A DNA stretch of 64,000 nucleotides from Chitinophaga silvisoli. GTDB taxonomy: Bacteria > Bacteroidota > Bacteroidia > Chitinophagales > Chitinophagaceae. Shown here in pieces: positions 46,765 to 55,830 of this stretch. How positions within the stretch are numbered: the first letter of the stretch is position 1; each line of letters begins with the position of its first letter. The notes below the pieces were generated by a model. It was not told the DNA's origin. It ran no database searches and was given only the letters and a program-made list of their open reading frames with translations. The stretch is from contig NZ_QTJV01000009.1 of the NCBI RefSeq assembly GCF_003412465.1, positions 496,001-560,000 of the forward strand, in the 5' to 3' direction. A program made the translations under genes and the position numbers.

Positions 46765-47166
46765 TTATTTCTTAATAACCGCCAGTAACAGGCAAACCCA
46801 TCCAGCGATGAAGAATACCCCGCCGATCGGTGTCAGGATACCGATGATGGAAGGAAAATCTATTTTTCCGAATCCTTTTAGTGTTAACAGATAGAGTGAA
46901 CCGGAGAACAGGATCACGCCTGTGACAAAGCAGCGTCCGGCCCATTGTGTAAGGGAACCAGGAAAATGCGCATACAGCAGTGCTACTGCTATCAATGCAA
47001 AAGCATGGTAAAACTGATAAGTAATTCCGGTCTTATACGCTCTTTCCAATGTCGTCTTCATAGCGTCTGTAGTCGCCATATCGTATAACTTATGTGCGCC
47101 GAATGCGCCCAGGATTACACCTAATATGCCAAATACCGTTGCCCAGATTAAAAAGCCCTTATGCAT
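46765..47166 (-). CDS. DUF423 family membrane protein
   Basis: 133 aa with four hydrophobic segments. LGAFGAHKLYD near residue 21 and YHAFALIAVALLY in the second segment are the family's conserved pieces, as is FVTGVILFSGSLYLL. DUF423 proteins are small inner-membrane proteins of unknown role. The start overlaps the 3' end of aroK by 8 bases, implying translational coupling. Confidence 0.92.
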   Translation of the reverse strand: MHKGFLIWATVFGILGVILGAFGAHKLYDMATTDAMKTTLERAYKTGITYQFYHAFALIAVALLYAHFPGSLTQWAGRCFVTGVILFSGSLYLLTLKGFGKIDFPSIIGILTPIGGVFFIAGWVCLLLAVIKK

Positions 47167-47668
47167 TATCGTTCAGTCTTTTGGTAAATGTATCTAATGT
47201 TACGTTATCAGTTTCAGCTATTGTAATTTGTGCCTGTTGATAGAACGGCTGTCTTTCGGCCAGTTTTTTCTCTACGAATGCGAGGATTTCGTCATCCGGC
47301 AGATCAGCGATGAGCGGACGTTTGGCTTTTTTACGCTTCAGCCGGTCAACGATCACAGGCAATTCGGGGTTCAGCCAGATCGTAGTTCCTCTTTCGTTCA
47401 TCACATCCATATTATCCTGGAAGCAGGGCACTCCTCCCCCGCAGGAAATGAGGAAATTATCGGCTTCTGACAGCTCACGCAGCCAGAAACTTTCCTTTTG
47501 CCGGAAATAATCTTCTCCTTTGGTGGCGAAGATATCACTGATGGACATTTCTTCGGATTCTACAATTACATCGTCCAGGTCATAGAATGGTAACTTAAGA
47601 TGCTCGGCCAGCTGTTTTCCCCAATAGGATTTACCGGCACCCATAAAACCTAATAAAAAGATCTTCAA
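47159..47668 (-). CDS. aroK: Shikimate kinase
   Basis: 169 aa. ATP-dependent phosphorylation of shikimate at the 3-OH, fifth step of the chorismate pathway. P-loop GFMGAGKS (7-14), FYDLDDVIVESEE with the Mg-binding Asp, the shikimate site EDYFRQKE and LISCGGGVPC, and the lid RPLIADLPDD. It is first of three tightly packed genes (aroK, DUF423, hydrolase). Confidence 0.96.
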   Translation of the reverse strand: MKIFLLGFMGAGKSYWGKQLAEHLKLPFYDLDDVIVESEEMSISDIFATKGEDYFRQKESFWLRELSEADNFLISCGGGVPCFQDNMDVMNERGTTIWLNPELPVIVDRLKRKKAKRPLIADLPDDEILAFVEKKLAERQPFYQQAQITIAETDNVTLDTFTKRLNDNA

Positions 47669-47695
47669 GCAGTGTATATTTAAAAAGTTAATGCA

Positions 47696-48310
47696 TTAAA
47701 TGGTCCAGGATAGGCACAGGCCGTCCGCAATAAGATATTGCAAAGATAACCGTGCTTTTTTATCTGCTTTGTTAAAATTACAGCGCATATACCCATATAA
47801 TTGATATGGAAATGGCTCTAACTGCATATTTTCTTTAAAATCAACCTTTCCCAGTCCATACCATTTAAAAACAGCCTCTTTGGCGCTCCAGCAGATAGTC
47901 TTATGGGCCAGGGCATTGGCCGGATCAATGAATTCCCGCTCTGCAGGTGAGAGGAATTTATGGCTTACTTTCTCAATTTTGTCATTCATGCGCTCGATAT
48001 CCACGCCAACTGCTCCCTCCTGGCTCACGATGGCAGCTACAAAATCGCCGCAGTGAGAGATGGAGAAATGCAAACTATTGCAGGATAAGATAGGTTTCCG
48101 GCTTTCCATGATCTGGATACTATCCAAAGGAAAGCCCGGAAATAATTCCGTGAGCAGGTAACGGCCTGCAAAATGCTGCAGGCGTTTGTGCGGATGATGA
48201 ATGGCGGGCGATATGTTCACCCTTTTCCTGAAGAAGGTTTCGTCCTCTCCGATCTGCCATACTCCCAGCCGGCTGCCGGGAGATATTTGTATCGTACGTA
48301 TTAATGGCAT
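47696..48310 (-). CDS. 4'-phosphopantetheinyl transferase family protein
   Basis: 204 aa. Transfers the phosphopantetheine arm of CoA to carrier proteins. The C-terminal half has the Mg motif VGVDIERM (Asp104, Glu106) and WSAKEAVFKW (141-150), and FSISHCGDF at 82-90 in the first pseudo-repeat. The two-repeat length matches the Sfp/HetI-type group, but the N-terminal half is diverged. Whether it serves fatty-acid ACP or secondary metabolism cannot be told here. It is 27 bases upstream of aroK. Confidence 0.9.
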   Translation of the reverse strand: MPLIRTIQISPGSRLGVWQIGEDETFFRKRVNISPAIHHPHKRLQHFAGRYLLTELFPGFPLDSIQIMESRKPILSCNSLHFSISHCGDFVAAIVSQEGAVGVDIERMNDKIEKVSHKFLSPAEREFIDPANALAHKTICWSAKEAVFKWYGLGKVDFKENMQLEPFPYQLYGYMRCNFNKADKKARLSLQYLIADGLCLSWTI

Positions 48311-48343
48311 ATCTTGCCAAATTAATACTAATTAACCAAATAT

Positions 48344-48880
48344 ATGATCCTGTCTGACAAAAGGATATTGGAGGAAATTGAGAAAGGCACTATTGTCATT
48401 TCACCCTACGACCGGAAGTATCTCGGCACCAACTCTTACGATGTACACCTTGGCAAGTATATGGCTACGTATAAAGACCGTGTACTGGATGCCCGCTCCC
48501 ACAACGAAATTGAACATTTTGAAATACCGGAAGAAGGGTATGTATTACAACCGGGAACGCTGTACCTGGGTGTGACGGAAGAATATACGGAGACACATGC
48601 ACATGTGCCTTTCCTGGAAGGGAAGTCGAGCACCGGAAGATTGGGGATTGATATTCATGCTACAGCCGGTAAGGGTGATGTGGGTTTTTGTAATACATGG
48701 ACACTGGAGATCAGCTGTGCGCAGCCTGTGAGAATTTATGCAGGAATGCCGATCGGACAGTTGATTTATTTCGTGGTGGAAGGTGATGTGGAAACGTTCT
48801 ATAACAAGAAAGGGAATGCGAAGTATAATGCAAGAACGGTGAAGCCGGTGGAGAGTATGATGTGGAAGAATCAGTTTTAG
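48344..48880 (+). CDS. dcd: dCTP deaminase
   Basis: 178 aa. Deaminates dCTP to dUTP in pyrimidine deoxynucleotide supply. The family core is present: ILSDKRILEEIEKGTIVISP, LGTNSYDVHLG, LQPGTLYLGVTEEYTE, FLEGKSSTGRLGI and the catalytic Glu region TWTLEIS. The stretch HATAGKGDVGF replaces the more usual HxTAxxIDxGF, a variant found in the bacterial trimeric dUTPase-like fold. A strong terminator follows. Confidence 0.93.
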   Translation: MILSDKRILEEIEKGTIVISPYDRKYLGTNSYDVHLGKYMATYKDRVLDARSHNEIEHFEIPEEGYVLQPGTLYLGVTEEYTETHAHVPFLEGKSSTGRLGIDIHATAGKGDVGFCNTWTLEISCAQPVRIYAGMPIGQLIYFVVEGDVETFYNKKGNAKYNARTVKPVESMMWKNQF

Positions 48881-48904
48881 AATTGAATTGATTTCATTTA
48901 AATA

Positions 48905-48940
48905 AAAAACGCTTTTGCCGATGGCAAAAGCGTTTTTGTT
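48905..48940 (+). terminator. Terminator of dcd
   Basis: Perfect 15-bp stem (AAAAACGCTTTTGCC / GGCAAAAGCGTTTTT) with a 3-base loop. Confidence 0.93.
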
Positions 48941-48979
48941 TGTGGGTATCTATGCCCTGCGGCAGGCAATTGCAGATTT

Positions 48980-50941
48980 TTATTTTAAACTATTGATCCA
49001 TGCTGCAATTTTCAGCGCATCAGCCTTGGGTACCTGCGGCATCGGCGGCATTTCTGTCGCGTACTCCGGCCAGTTCTGTGGCTTTGGATTTGCAATCAGT
49101 TTTAAGATCTGATCGCTGCTATATTTTCTCTTTGCAATCTCTTTATATGCCGGACCTACCTGGCGCTTTTCAGCATTGTGACAGGCAAGACAAGTGTATT
49201 TAGCCAGCAAAGGTTTTACTTCTTCGAAAGTAGGTGCTTTCTTTACTGCTGCAGCAGCACCAGCGCTTGTAGCGGCTGTAGTTTTCGCGGCAGTAGTTTT
49301 GGCAGCGGTAGCAGCAGCTGGTTTTGCAGCAGCTTTTACCTTTTCTGAATTGTAAGTGCTTGCCTGCGCAAGAGGCAATTTTGCACCCTGTGGAATATGA
49401 TGGAGGGTGTAATAACCATTGTTGTGAATCAGCGAATAGAAATGCTCTTTCTCTCTCACACCATCCAGTACAATGTTGTGTACATAATCCAGACGCAGAC
49501 TATCTACTATAATCCTTGCCTTTAATCCGTCTTCAGAAACCTTCACGCCGCGTACAGGACACTGACCCATGTTTACCATCGGGCTACCATACACTGCATG
49601 ATATTTATAGGTGAAGTTTTCAACATGGTAAGAAGCCAGATCTTCTGCAGATTTCTTATCTACCGGCAATGTGAATTCAATTTCAAAACCATCAGGCATT
49701 GCCTTGATCGTTTTCATTTCAAACGGCATCTTTTCATTCCACACCAGTCTCTGTAAACCTTCATTTGCCTCACCGGCAGAACCCCATCCACGGTTGGTTT
49801 CACCAACGAATAAAGTATTTCCGTCCTTAGCCCATGCCATTCTGAGTACACCAGACTGGAAACCCTGGCGGAAGTCGAACGATACGCCCTGGTATTCGCC
49901 TTCTACTTTCTCCATCACTACACGCATGATCTTACTCTGTCCCTGATCGCCTACCAGCAACTGGCCGGCAAAGGGACCGAAGCTACCTTCAGGGATCTGT
50001 ACGATTTCAGAGTTTGAAATACCCTGGATACCATGTGGCAGAATTACTGCCGGCAGTTGTAAGTCCGGAATCTCTTTCTTTACATCCATCAGTGTGACGA
50101 ATTTTTCATTCACCACATTTTCAGGTTTGATATAGCGGCCTTCTGCATTTTTCACACGACGGCCATCTACCAGTGAGAAGAATTGTTTCTCGGTTACTTT
50201 CACAGGAGAATTTGGTTCCTGTGACCAGCGCAGACCTGCAGGATGCCCGATGAAGGCACCTTTCTTCACCTGCCATACACCACCTGAGCCTACCCAGTCG
50301 CCCTGGTTCTCAGAGTAGAACAATTCGCCGTTGATCATACCCAGTCCGCATGGAGAGCGAAAACCTGTAGCATAAGGTTCCATATGACCATCTTCAAAGA
50401 TGTGCATCATCCAGCCTCTCCAGGGAACACGGCTTTCGCCTCTCCACCATTCTTCATCACCAAATGCAACGTTGCCGGATACGAAGAAAGATCCGTCCGG
50501 AGCCAGTTTAGGGCCGAAGCTATATTCATGATAATGCCCGGAAAGCGGCCATGCATATACGGTTTCGTATACATCTGCCTTTCCGTCCATATTGGTATCC
50601 ATGAGTTTTGTGAGTTCCCCGCGTTGTGCGCAATACAGGGCACCGTCTTTATATACCAGGCCCAGGATTTCGTGCAGGCCGCCGGCAAATTTTGTCCAGT
50701 ACGGGTTGCGGCTATCCGGAGCATGTACTACCCAGACATCGCCTCTGCGGGTAGATACACCCAGGTCGCCATTAGGTAATACACAAAGCCCACCTACTTC
50801 CAGCAGGATGCCTTCGGGGGCTTTCATTTTTAAGATCTTAAAGTAGTCTTCTTCTTTCGGCGTTTCCTGTGCCTGTGTGGCCATCGAGGTGAGGGCCAGC
50901 ATCATGCCGCAAAGCATTGCCTTTTTAAATATGTTCTTCAT
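48980..50941 (-). CDS. Secreted propeller dehydrogenase-like protein with c-type cytochrome domain
   Basis: 653 aa. Signal peptide about 1-24 (ATQAQ). Residues about 45-430 form a PQQ-dependent sugar dehydrogenase-like beta propeller (ILLEVGGLCVLPNGDLGVST, ATGFRSPCGLGMINGELFYS and GQLLVGDQGQSKIMRV). A further all-beta domain (about 430-530) and an Ala/Thr-rich linker (about 540-570) lead to a cytochrome c domain with heme motif CLACH (584-588) and an axial Met in ATEMPPMP. Electrons from sugar oxidation could pass directly to the heme. It is second in a two-gene run with the DUF1080 protein upstream. Confidence 0.88.
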   Translation of the reverse strand: MKNIFKKAMLCGMMLALTSMATQAQETPKEEDYFKILKMKAPEGILLEVGGLCVLPNGDLGVSTRRGDVWVVHAPDSRNPYWTKFAGGLHEILGLVYKDGALYCAQRGELTKLMDTNMDGKADVYETVYAWPLSGHYHEYSFGPKLAPDGSFFVSGNVAFGDEEWWRGESRVPWRGWMMHIFEDGHMEPYATGFRSPCGLGMINGELFYSENQGDWVGSGGVWQVKKGAFIGHPAGLRWSQEPNSPVKVTEKQFFSLVDGRRVKNAEGRYIKPENVVNEKFVTLMDVKKEIPDLQLPAVILPHGIQGISNSEIVQIPEGSFGPFAGQLLVGDQGQSKIMRVVMEKVEGEYQGVSFDFRQGFQSGVLRMAWAKDGNTLFVGETNRGWGSAGEANEGLQRLVWNEKMPFEMKTIKAMPDGFEIEFTLPVDKKSAEDLASYHVENFTYKYHAVYGSPMVNMGQCPVRGVKVSEDGLKARIIVDSLRLDYVHNIVLDGVREKEHFYSLIHNNGYYTLHHIPQGAKLPLAQASTYNSEKVKAAAKPAAATAAKTTAAKTTAATSAGAAAAVKKAPTFEEVKPLLAKYTCLACHNAEKRQVGPAYKEIAKRKYSSDQILKLIANPKPQNWPEYATEMPPMPQVPKADALKIAAWINSLK

Positions 50942-50969
50942 GTGCAGGATTCAAAAGATTAATGAACGA

Positions 50970-52424
50970 TTAGAAAATGATGGCATAGCTCAGCTTAGTG
51001 TGAATAGGAATAATCATTTCCTTTCCTTCAGCTGCATCACGGATGATGGGCTTTTCATTGCCGGTATCTTCCAGTTGCAGATAACAGGCTTTGCCATCTA
51101 CGATGTACAGATCTTTTGAAACAGGTTCAATTGTGCTACCTGCTACAATCTTTGCATACAGTCCATCTACAGGATTTGCGACAGTGATGACGCGATGTAC
51201 ACCATGACCTTCGGAGAGCACGCGTATTTCATCGCTTACAGCAGTGCCATAGATCAGGTATTTGAAAGTTGGGCGGTCTTTGTCGTCGAGTACATAACCT
51301 TTCGGGCGGTAAGCGGTGCCCGTAGTATCTGTCAGCCATGCTGCCTGCGCGTTGGCAAGTCTGGCGAGGGTAAAGGAAGGTTTACCTAAAGTTTGCACGG
51401 TGCCACGTGGGCGGGATGTTCCATTACCTCTGTCATGCCACATAGGGGTTGCGTCGAGGAAACCACCTCTCCATACCTGCGCCAGAGCGCCTCTGTCCAT
51501 GTCGTAGGTATAATGCACCTGTTCAGGGCTACCTACGTTTACGGCGTGTACGATACGGAAATTGGGTACATCCATAAAGCTGCGGAGGGTGGTGTTTACG
51601 TTGGCATCTACGTAGATAGGATCGACATTGTCGCGGCGGTTATTGGCATTTTGTGTTTCGGAGGCAGCTTCTCTTTTTTTGATGCTGATGTTCCTGAAGG
51701 CAACGGCACCGTGATCGCCCTGCAGGCGGAGCGGGCCGGTCGCACTTTCTCTGCCACCTTCCATAGCGCCGCGGGTAGCGCCCAGGAGTTCTACATCTTC
51801 ATGAATGACGGTGCCATTCAGGGTGATGAGGAGCATTCTGGCATTTGAGATTTTCTTGCCATTGGCATCGAAGCGGGGAGCCTGGAAAGATACTTTCAGG
51901 TGTTGCCAGAGGCCGGGTGCACGGCTTACATTGTAACGGGGTGCATGGCCTTCGTAGCCCTGGAGTCCCGAGGGGCGGCTATCTTCCCAGCGTTCGTAAA
52001 TACCACCGTTATCACCTGCGGTAGGGTTGGTTTTGCCCCAGCTATCCAGCAGCTGGATTTCATACCTGCCCTCGAGGTATACGCCTGAATTGGAACCTGG
52101 TGCCATCATATAGTCCAGTTCCAGGTCTATGTCTCCATATTCCGCATTCGTGAAGAGGTCCTGACCCGGGTGTTTCTTGTCGGGTAAATTTAAAAGAACA
52201 CCGGTGCCAGGGGAAAAACTCAGTTCATGAGGTTTATCCAGTGCGGCGGCAGCGTCAGTGACGATGCTCCAGCTGGGCCCTGGGTCATGAAACGAGGATA
52301 AGTCCTGTAGTGGCAGACTGCCGGACTGCCCGGATGCTGGGTTGACAACAGCTATTCCCATACCGCAAAGGCAAAGGAAGCCCATCAAAGACCGGCTTGC
52401 ATGATTTTTCGATCTAAGTACCAT
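50970..52424 (-). CDS. DUF1080 (3-keto-disaccharide hydrolase family) protein
   Basis: 484 aa from ATG 52424 (MVLRSKNHASRSL, a signal sequence ending SGQ); the frame stays open 49 codons further upstream without support. The middle carries a DUF1080 concanavalin-like domain: DLELDYMMAPGSNSGVYLEG, YEIQLLDSWG and PLRLQGDHGAVAFRNISIK. The C-terminal 180 residues form a second, propeller-dehydrogenase-associated domain. DUF1080 proteins include 3-keto-glycoside hydrolases. It is 28 bases upstream of the heme protein, so both are probably made together. Confidence 0.85.
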   Translation of the reverse strand: MVLRSKNHASRSLMGFLCLCGMGIAVVNPASGQSGSLPLQDLSSFHDPGPSWSIVTDAAAALDKPHELSFSPGTGVLLNLPDKKHPGQDLFTNAEYGDIDLELDYMMAPGSNSGVYLEGRYEIQLLDSWGKTNPTAGDNGGIYERWEDSRPSGLQGYEGHAPRYNVSRAPGLWQHLKVSFQAPRFDANGKKISNARMLLITLNGTVIHEDVELLGATRGAMEGGRESATGPLRLQGDHGAVAFRNISIKKREAASETQNANNRRDNVDPIYVDANVNTTLRSFMDVPNFRIVHAVNVGSPEQVHYTYDMDRGALAQVWRGGFLDATPMWHDRGNGTSRPRGTVQTLGKPSFTLARLANAQAAWLTDTTGTAYRPKGYVLDDKDRPTFKYLIYGTAVSDEIRVLSEGHGVHRVITVANPVDGLYAKIVAGSTIEPVSKDLYIVDGKACYLQLEDTGNEKPIIRDAAEGKEMIIPIHTKLSYAIIF

Positions 52425-52799
52425 AACGTTACAATAAAATTGTGTCAAAAGAAGTGAAATTTTAGCGTTGAGACCTTTTGACGATATGCAATATAGAAAT
52501 TGAATTTGGGAGAAGCAAGGCCTTGGGTATGAATGGTGATGGATGGGGTTAATGTTGTATGTAGGAAGCATAGGGTTTGCTGAGGGGTAAAATAGAGTAG
52601 GGCTTCGATACTAATAGGGCATTATAAGGCCACCAAAAGGTCACTTCATTATCACAGGGATATTGAGGTGACCTTTTGGTGATCTTATGGTGGCCTTATA
52701 GCAACGAAGCGCAGTCGAAGCTTAATCGGGGATGTGTCGAAGAAGCGTCGAACAGAACGTGGACTTAAGGTGGACCCAGGAAGCGCTAAAACGCTCCTT
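52425..52799. other. Spacer with overlapping inverted repeats
   Basis: 375 bases with no gene. A perfect 14-bp inverted repeat CACCAAAAGGTCAC / GTGACCTTTTGGTG (52631-52644 and 52668-52681) overlaps a second pair ATAAGGCCACCA / TGGTGGCCTTAT (52624-52635 and 52688-52699). Both share the same CACCA, so two foldings are possible. The right part has GTCGAAG-like repeats. A weak resemblance to the dispersed element near 52442 is not convincing. Confidence 0.6.
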
Positions 52800-53444
52800 T
52801 TATTCCTTAATAAATGCTAAATGGAGATTTTTGTAGGCTGGTTTCGCCAGCTGTACTTTCAATTTTTTGAAGGTTTCCATTGGCCCTTTCGTAGCGAAGA
52901 GGTTGACTAACCATACAGGGATGGAACCACCGGGATCAGTTTCCAGTGTATAGTCGATATACACCATATTATTTTGCAAAGGAGTGAGCACCCATTTGCC
53001 ATAGGAATTACGCACCCTGATAATGTCTTTCTTTTCAGGCACGTAATCATGCACTACCGGCCCGTCGATGGTCACCACTTTTGTTTTTGCATCCTGGGTA
53101 GTAATCAGGTGGGCAACAAAGTCGCGGTTGGTAATAGGCCAGGGAAGTTCAACTTCGGAATAGTAAAAAAGCTCGGAAGGGCTTACCTGTTTAATTAAGG
53201 AAGCCGATTTGGTACTGTACACCCAGTCTTTTGCCGAAGAGATATCCAGGATGATGGCTACCAGCTGGCTGAGGGTAGCCGGCACTGCAACTTTTACGCG
53301 AATAGCTTTTAAGTTGGAGTTTGCAGCTGTTTTTGTATAAATCTTAATCCCGTCCTTATCGTCTTTTAATTTCCAGTCATTCTGGGCGTAAGAAAAGAGG
53401 GATAACAGCATTGCCGCGCTAATGATCATTAAACGTTTCTTCAT
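52800..53444 (-). CDS. START/SRPBCC-domain secreted protein
   Basis: 214 aa from ATG 53444, which opens the signal peptide MKKRLMIISAAMLLSLFSYA; the upstream 40 codons are not conserved. The mature part is one START-like lipid-binding fold: DWKLKDDKDGIKIYTKTA, KDWVYSTKSASLIKQVSPSE, YSEVELPWPITNRDFVAHL and VYIDYTLETDPGGSIPVWLV. START domains bind lipids or polyketides; the ligand is unknown. Confidence 0.88.
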   Translation of the reverse strand: MKKRLMIISAAMLLSLFSYAQNDWKLKDDKDGIKIYTKTAANSNLKAIRVKVAVPATLSQLVAIILDISSAKDWVYSTKSASLIKQVSPSELFYYSEVELPWPITNRDFVAHLITTQDAKTKVVTIDGPVVHDYVPEKKDIIRVRNSYGKWVLTPLQNNMVYIDYTLETDPGGSIPVWLVNLFATKGPMETFKKLKVQLAKPAYKNLHLAFIKE

Positions 53445-53633
53445 GTCTATGCCTTGGCCAAACGGTTGATAGCAAATTGGCCGGGTTGCTTGCAATTTAC
53501 GGATTATATGATTTTGGGAAGTTGGGAAGGCACTTTCCTGAGTGATAGTACTACAATTTAGCAATACTATAACAATTGGTCAGGAAAGCGCCTTACCTAT
53601 AGGCCTGCTTACAGCAGCTACCTAAGTAAGGTA

Positions 53634-54740
53634 TCAGCACACTACATATACGACCTCATGTGCCTCTGTAAGATCCGGTACTTCCAGCTTATGTACCAGC
53701 CGTTGCATAACAGCTGCCGGTACAATGGCTTCCCTCGCACTGTTTTGCTTAAACAAAACTTTGTAAGGGACTTCAACATATATGACGATTATCTCCGCCA
53801 TATATTGTAAGCACAATGAAATTAATTGTTCACGCATGGCGTGCGTGATATTCGTAGCATTCCAAACAAAACCCTGCTGGTTCCGCAGGTATACCCTTGC
53901 CTGTTCTTTCGCCTCCTGGATCACGCGTCCATTGCCTGACTTGTCAGTGGGTGCAATTTTCATACTTATCCTGATGGCATCCAGTGAAATTACCGGCCAG
54001 TTTTTAAAATGCTTTTGTACGTAAGTATCCTTGCCTGCCCCTGGCAAACCGCTCATGATGATCACCTTTGCTTTTGGCTGTTCAAAGGGTACATAGGTAC
54101 GGTCTGCAGTTGCTTTTTGCAGGTAATGCATTCGTGCATGTGCATTTGAAAAACAGGGAGTCTGGCCCCAGCATTGCTGCTCTTTACAAAGTTCTTCAAA
54201 GCATTCTACTCTATACAATAGCTCCTGCTGATCCTGGCAAATTCTACCCAGTACATCTGCTTTTGCCAGCATGGCCAGCAATTGTGTATTTACCTGTAGG
54301 GCGGCTATGATCAATGCTTTCACCGGATCCGGTTTTTCAAACACCCACAGGGGCAGGCCATGAAAACGTACCAGTTTGGCAACCTGTTCCCGGATAGCAA
54401 ATGGTGCGGGCAATTCTTTGTAAAGGATTTGCCTTGTCGTCATCTCACCTTTGCGTGCATGACCGGGAGAAACTACCGAGCCGTCAGGCAGGGTTTCCGT
54501 GGTTCCCGCCTTCTCCACGTCATGCAGTAATGCAGCAGCCCACAGGATCTCCTGTGTTTGTGCATCAAGTCCCTGGTATTCAGGTAAACTGATCAAGGCA
54601 GCAATGACCATCTGTGTATGCACAGCTACATTTCCTTCTGCATGATGACGTGCATCCTGCGGTGTATCGCGCATACGTTTTATCCAGTCATAATTTGCTT
54701 CTAAAAAATCCCATGATTTATTTTCACTGATAGTCCACAT
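53634..54740 (-). CDS. HD-Pnk: HD-domain 2',3'-phosphoesterase plus 5'-OH polynucleotide kinase
   Basis: 368 aa from ATG 54740. This start is favoured over one five codons earlier because a perfect GGAGG lies five bases before it, inside the ligase gene. N-terminal HD domain (about 1-175): His41, HD at 73-74 in LLHDVEKAG, then SPGHARKGE and FHGLP. C-terminal kinase: P-loop GLPGAGKDT (231-239), VISLDAIRI and the lid NGRVIQEAKEQAR. This layout is that of HD-Pnk described from Runella slithyformis (Bacteroidota), which removes 2',3'-cyclic phosphates and phosphorylates 5'-OH ends. It overlaps the RNA ligase gene by 17 bases, so the two are translationally coupled. Confidence 0.92.
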   Translation of the reverse strand: MWTISENKSWDFLEANYDWIKRMRDTPQDARHHAEGNVAVHTQMVIAALISLPEYQGLDAQTQEILWAAALLHDVEKAGTTETLPDGSVVSPGHARKGEMTTRQILYKELPAPFAIREQVAKLVRFHGLPLWVFEKPDPVKALIIAALQVNTQLLAMLAKADVLGRICQDQQELLYRVECFEELCKEQQCWGQTPCFSNAHARMHYLQKATADRTYVPFEQPKAKVIIMSGLPGAGKDTYVQKHFKNWPVISLDAIRISMKIAPTDKSGNGRVIQEAKEQARVYLRNQQGFVWNATNITHAMREQLISLCLQYMAEIIVIYVEVPYKVLFKQNSAREAIVPAAVMQRLVHKLEVPDLTEAHEVVYVVC

Positions 54741-55434
54741 GTTGACCTCCTTCAAAATTTAAACGGGCACGTCGCCAGTTGCGCGTCCAGTGCACATCTG
54801 TTTTTACGTGTCCTTTTCTTACATACTTAAATACGTGTTCAGCAAATGAGGATACAGGATAGCTGCCTGCATCTCTTGTGACCACGCCTTCCATGGTGGC
54901 TGGCGCACCTGTGAATGCATCGTGCGCTGCAAAGGCACCGGGACCTTTGACGATGTCGAGCAGTTCACTTTCGAATGTTTGTTGGGATGCAGGTGTACTT
55001 AATTTTTTTATGACTGGTACAACCGGCAGGTCCAGCATTGCTGCGTAGAAGCAGGTTTCTTCCCAACTGAGCCATTGCCCGTTTTCTCTGACAGCAAATA
55101 CATAAAAATGATGATCGAGATTGCTGTATGCGATGGAATGAATCGCGTATACATTTTCGAGGAATATTTCGAGATCACCCAGATCGTTTTTTATGAGGTG
55201 CCAGTAACGGCGCAGGCTCTCTGTCCAGGGAGATGTAGTAGGCGCCACGTGTGAGCGTGCGAAGACACCATGCCTGGAGAGACAATTATTTTCACCGTCT
55301 AACTTTTCCGTGTGTATGAGTGAGGGTATGGTGCTGATGTATTGCCAGTAATCATGCTTGATACGATCATCACTGGTGGTACCCGGTGAGAACGGAAAAT
55401 GATAGGTACGGCCATATTTTTCTGAAATAGCCAT
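54724..55434 (-). CDS. RNA ligase family protein (nucleotidyltransferase domain only)
   Basis: 236 aa. Motif I with the AMP-accepting lysine is TEKLDGENN (Lys44), followed by the motif Ia Arg in VFARSH, motif III IFLENVYAIHSI, IIIa HHFYVFAVRE, motif IV EGVVTR and motif V VFKYVRKGHVKTD. All six catalytic motifs of the RNA ligase/capping superfamily are intact, but there is no added C-terminal domain, so the protein is about 100 residues shorter than T4 Rnl1 or Rnl2. It should seal 3'-OH/5'-PO4 ends prepared by HD-Pnk, the next gene. Sequence similarity suggests RNA rather than DNA as substrate. Confidence 0.9.
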   Translation of the reverse strand: MAISEKYGRTYHFPFSPGTTSDDRIKHDYWQYISTIPSLIHTEKLDGENNCLSRHGVFARSHVAPTTSPWTESLRRYWHLIKNDLGDLEIFLENVYAIHSIAYSNLDHHFYVFAVRENGQWLSWEETCFYAAMLDLPVVPVIKKLSTPASQQTFESELLDIVKGPGAFAAHDAFTGAPATMEGVVTRDAGSYPVSSFAEHVFKYVRKGHVKTDVHWTRNWRRARLNFEGGQHVDYQ

Positions 55435-55649
55435 GTTATTCAGGGTTTAGTAAAGACAAAGGTTTCACAGGCCATGCCTGCTTGGTGTGCAGGTGGCGGG
55501 AGGAGTGGTTAATATGCCTGTGAGATTACATGGCGCAAGGTTTGAATTGTTTTTTTATTGGGCGCAAAGATAAGGTTTTTTCGGAATATTGGCCTGGCAT
55601 GCCCGGCACGCAATTTGATTTTTCATATGTGGAACTAAATGTTTACTAT

Positions 55650-55823
55650 ATGAAACGAATATTCATTCCATTGTTGTTGGGGATATTAGTTTGGGGGGCG
55701 AGTTGTGTGCCACCACGTAACGGCCCGCCAAGACCGCCAAAACCACCAAGACCGCCCCATGGAGCTATTCAGGTAGCATTGCCGGATACCGCGTTCAAAG
55801 CACCGGTGCTTGCTATACGGTAA
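55650..55823 (+). CDS. Tiny proline-rich lipoprotein
   Basis: 57 aa from ATG 55650. A signal sequence ends in lipobox WGASC (Cys19); the mature part is mainly RPPKPPRPPH-like, then AIQVALPDTAFKAPVLA. The lipobox and good start suggest a real gene, but the family is unknown. An earlier in-frame ATG 40 codons upstream adds no recognisable feature. It is followed by repeat copy C. Confidence 0.55.
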   Translation: MKRIFIPLLLGILVWGASCVPPRNGPPRPPKPPRPPHGAIQVALPDTAFKAPVLAIR

Positions 55824-55830
55824 AGAAAAG

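Noticed and set aside
52442..52484. Possible fifth copy of the dispersed element (TGTCAAAAG ... CTTTTGACG)
   Set aside because: Only the inner few bases resemble the ends and the interior does not match.
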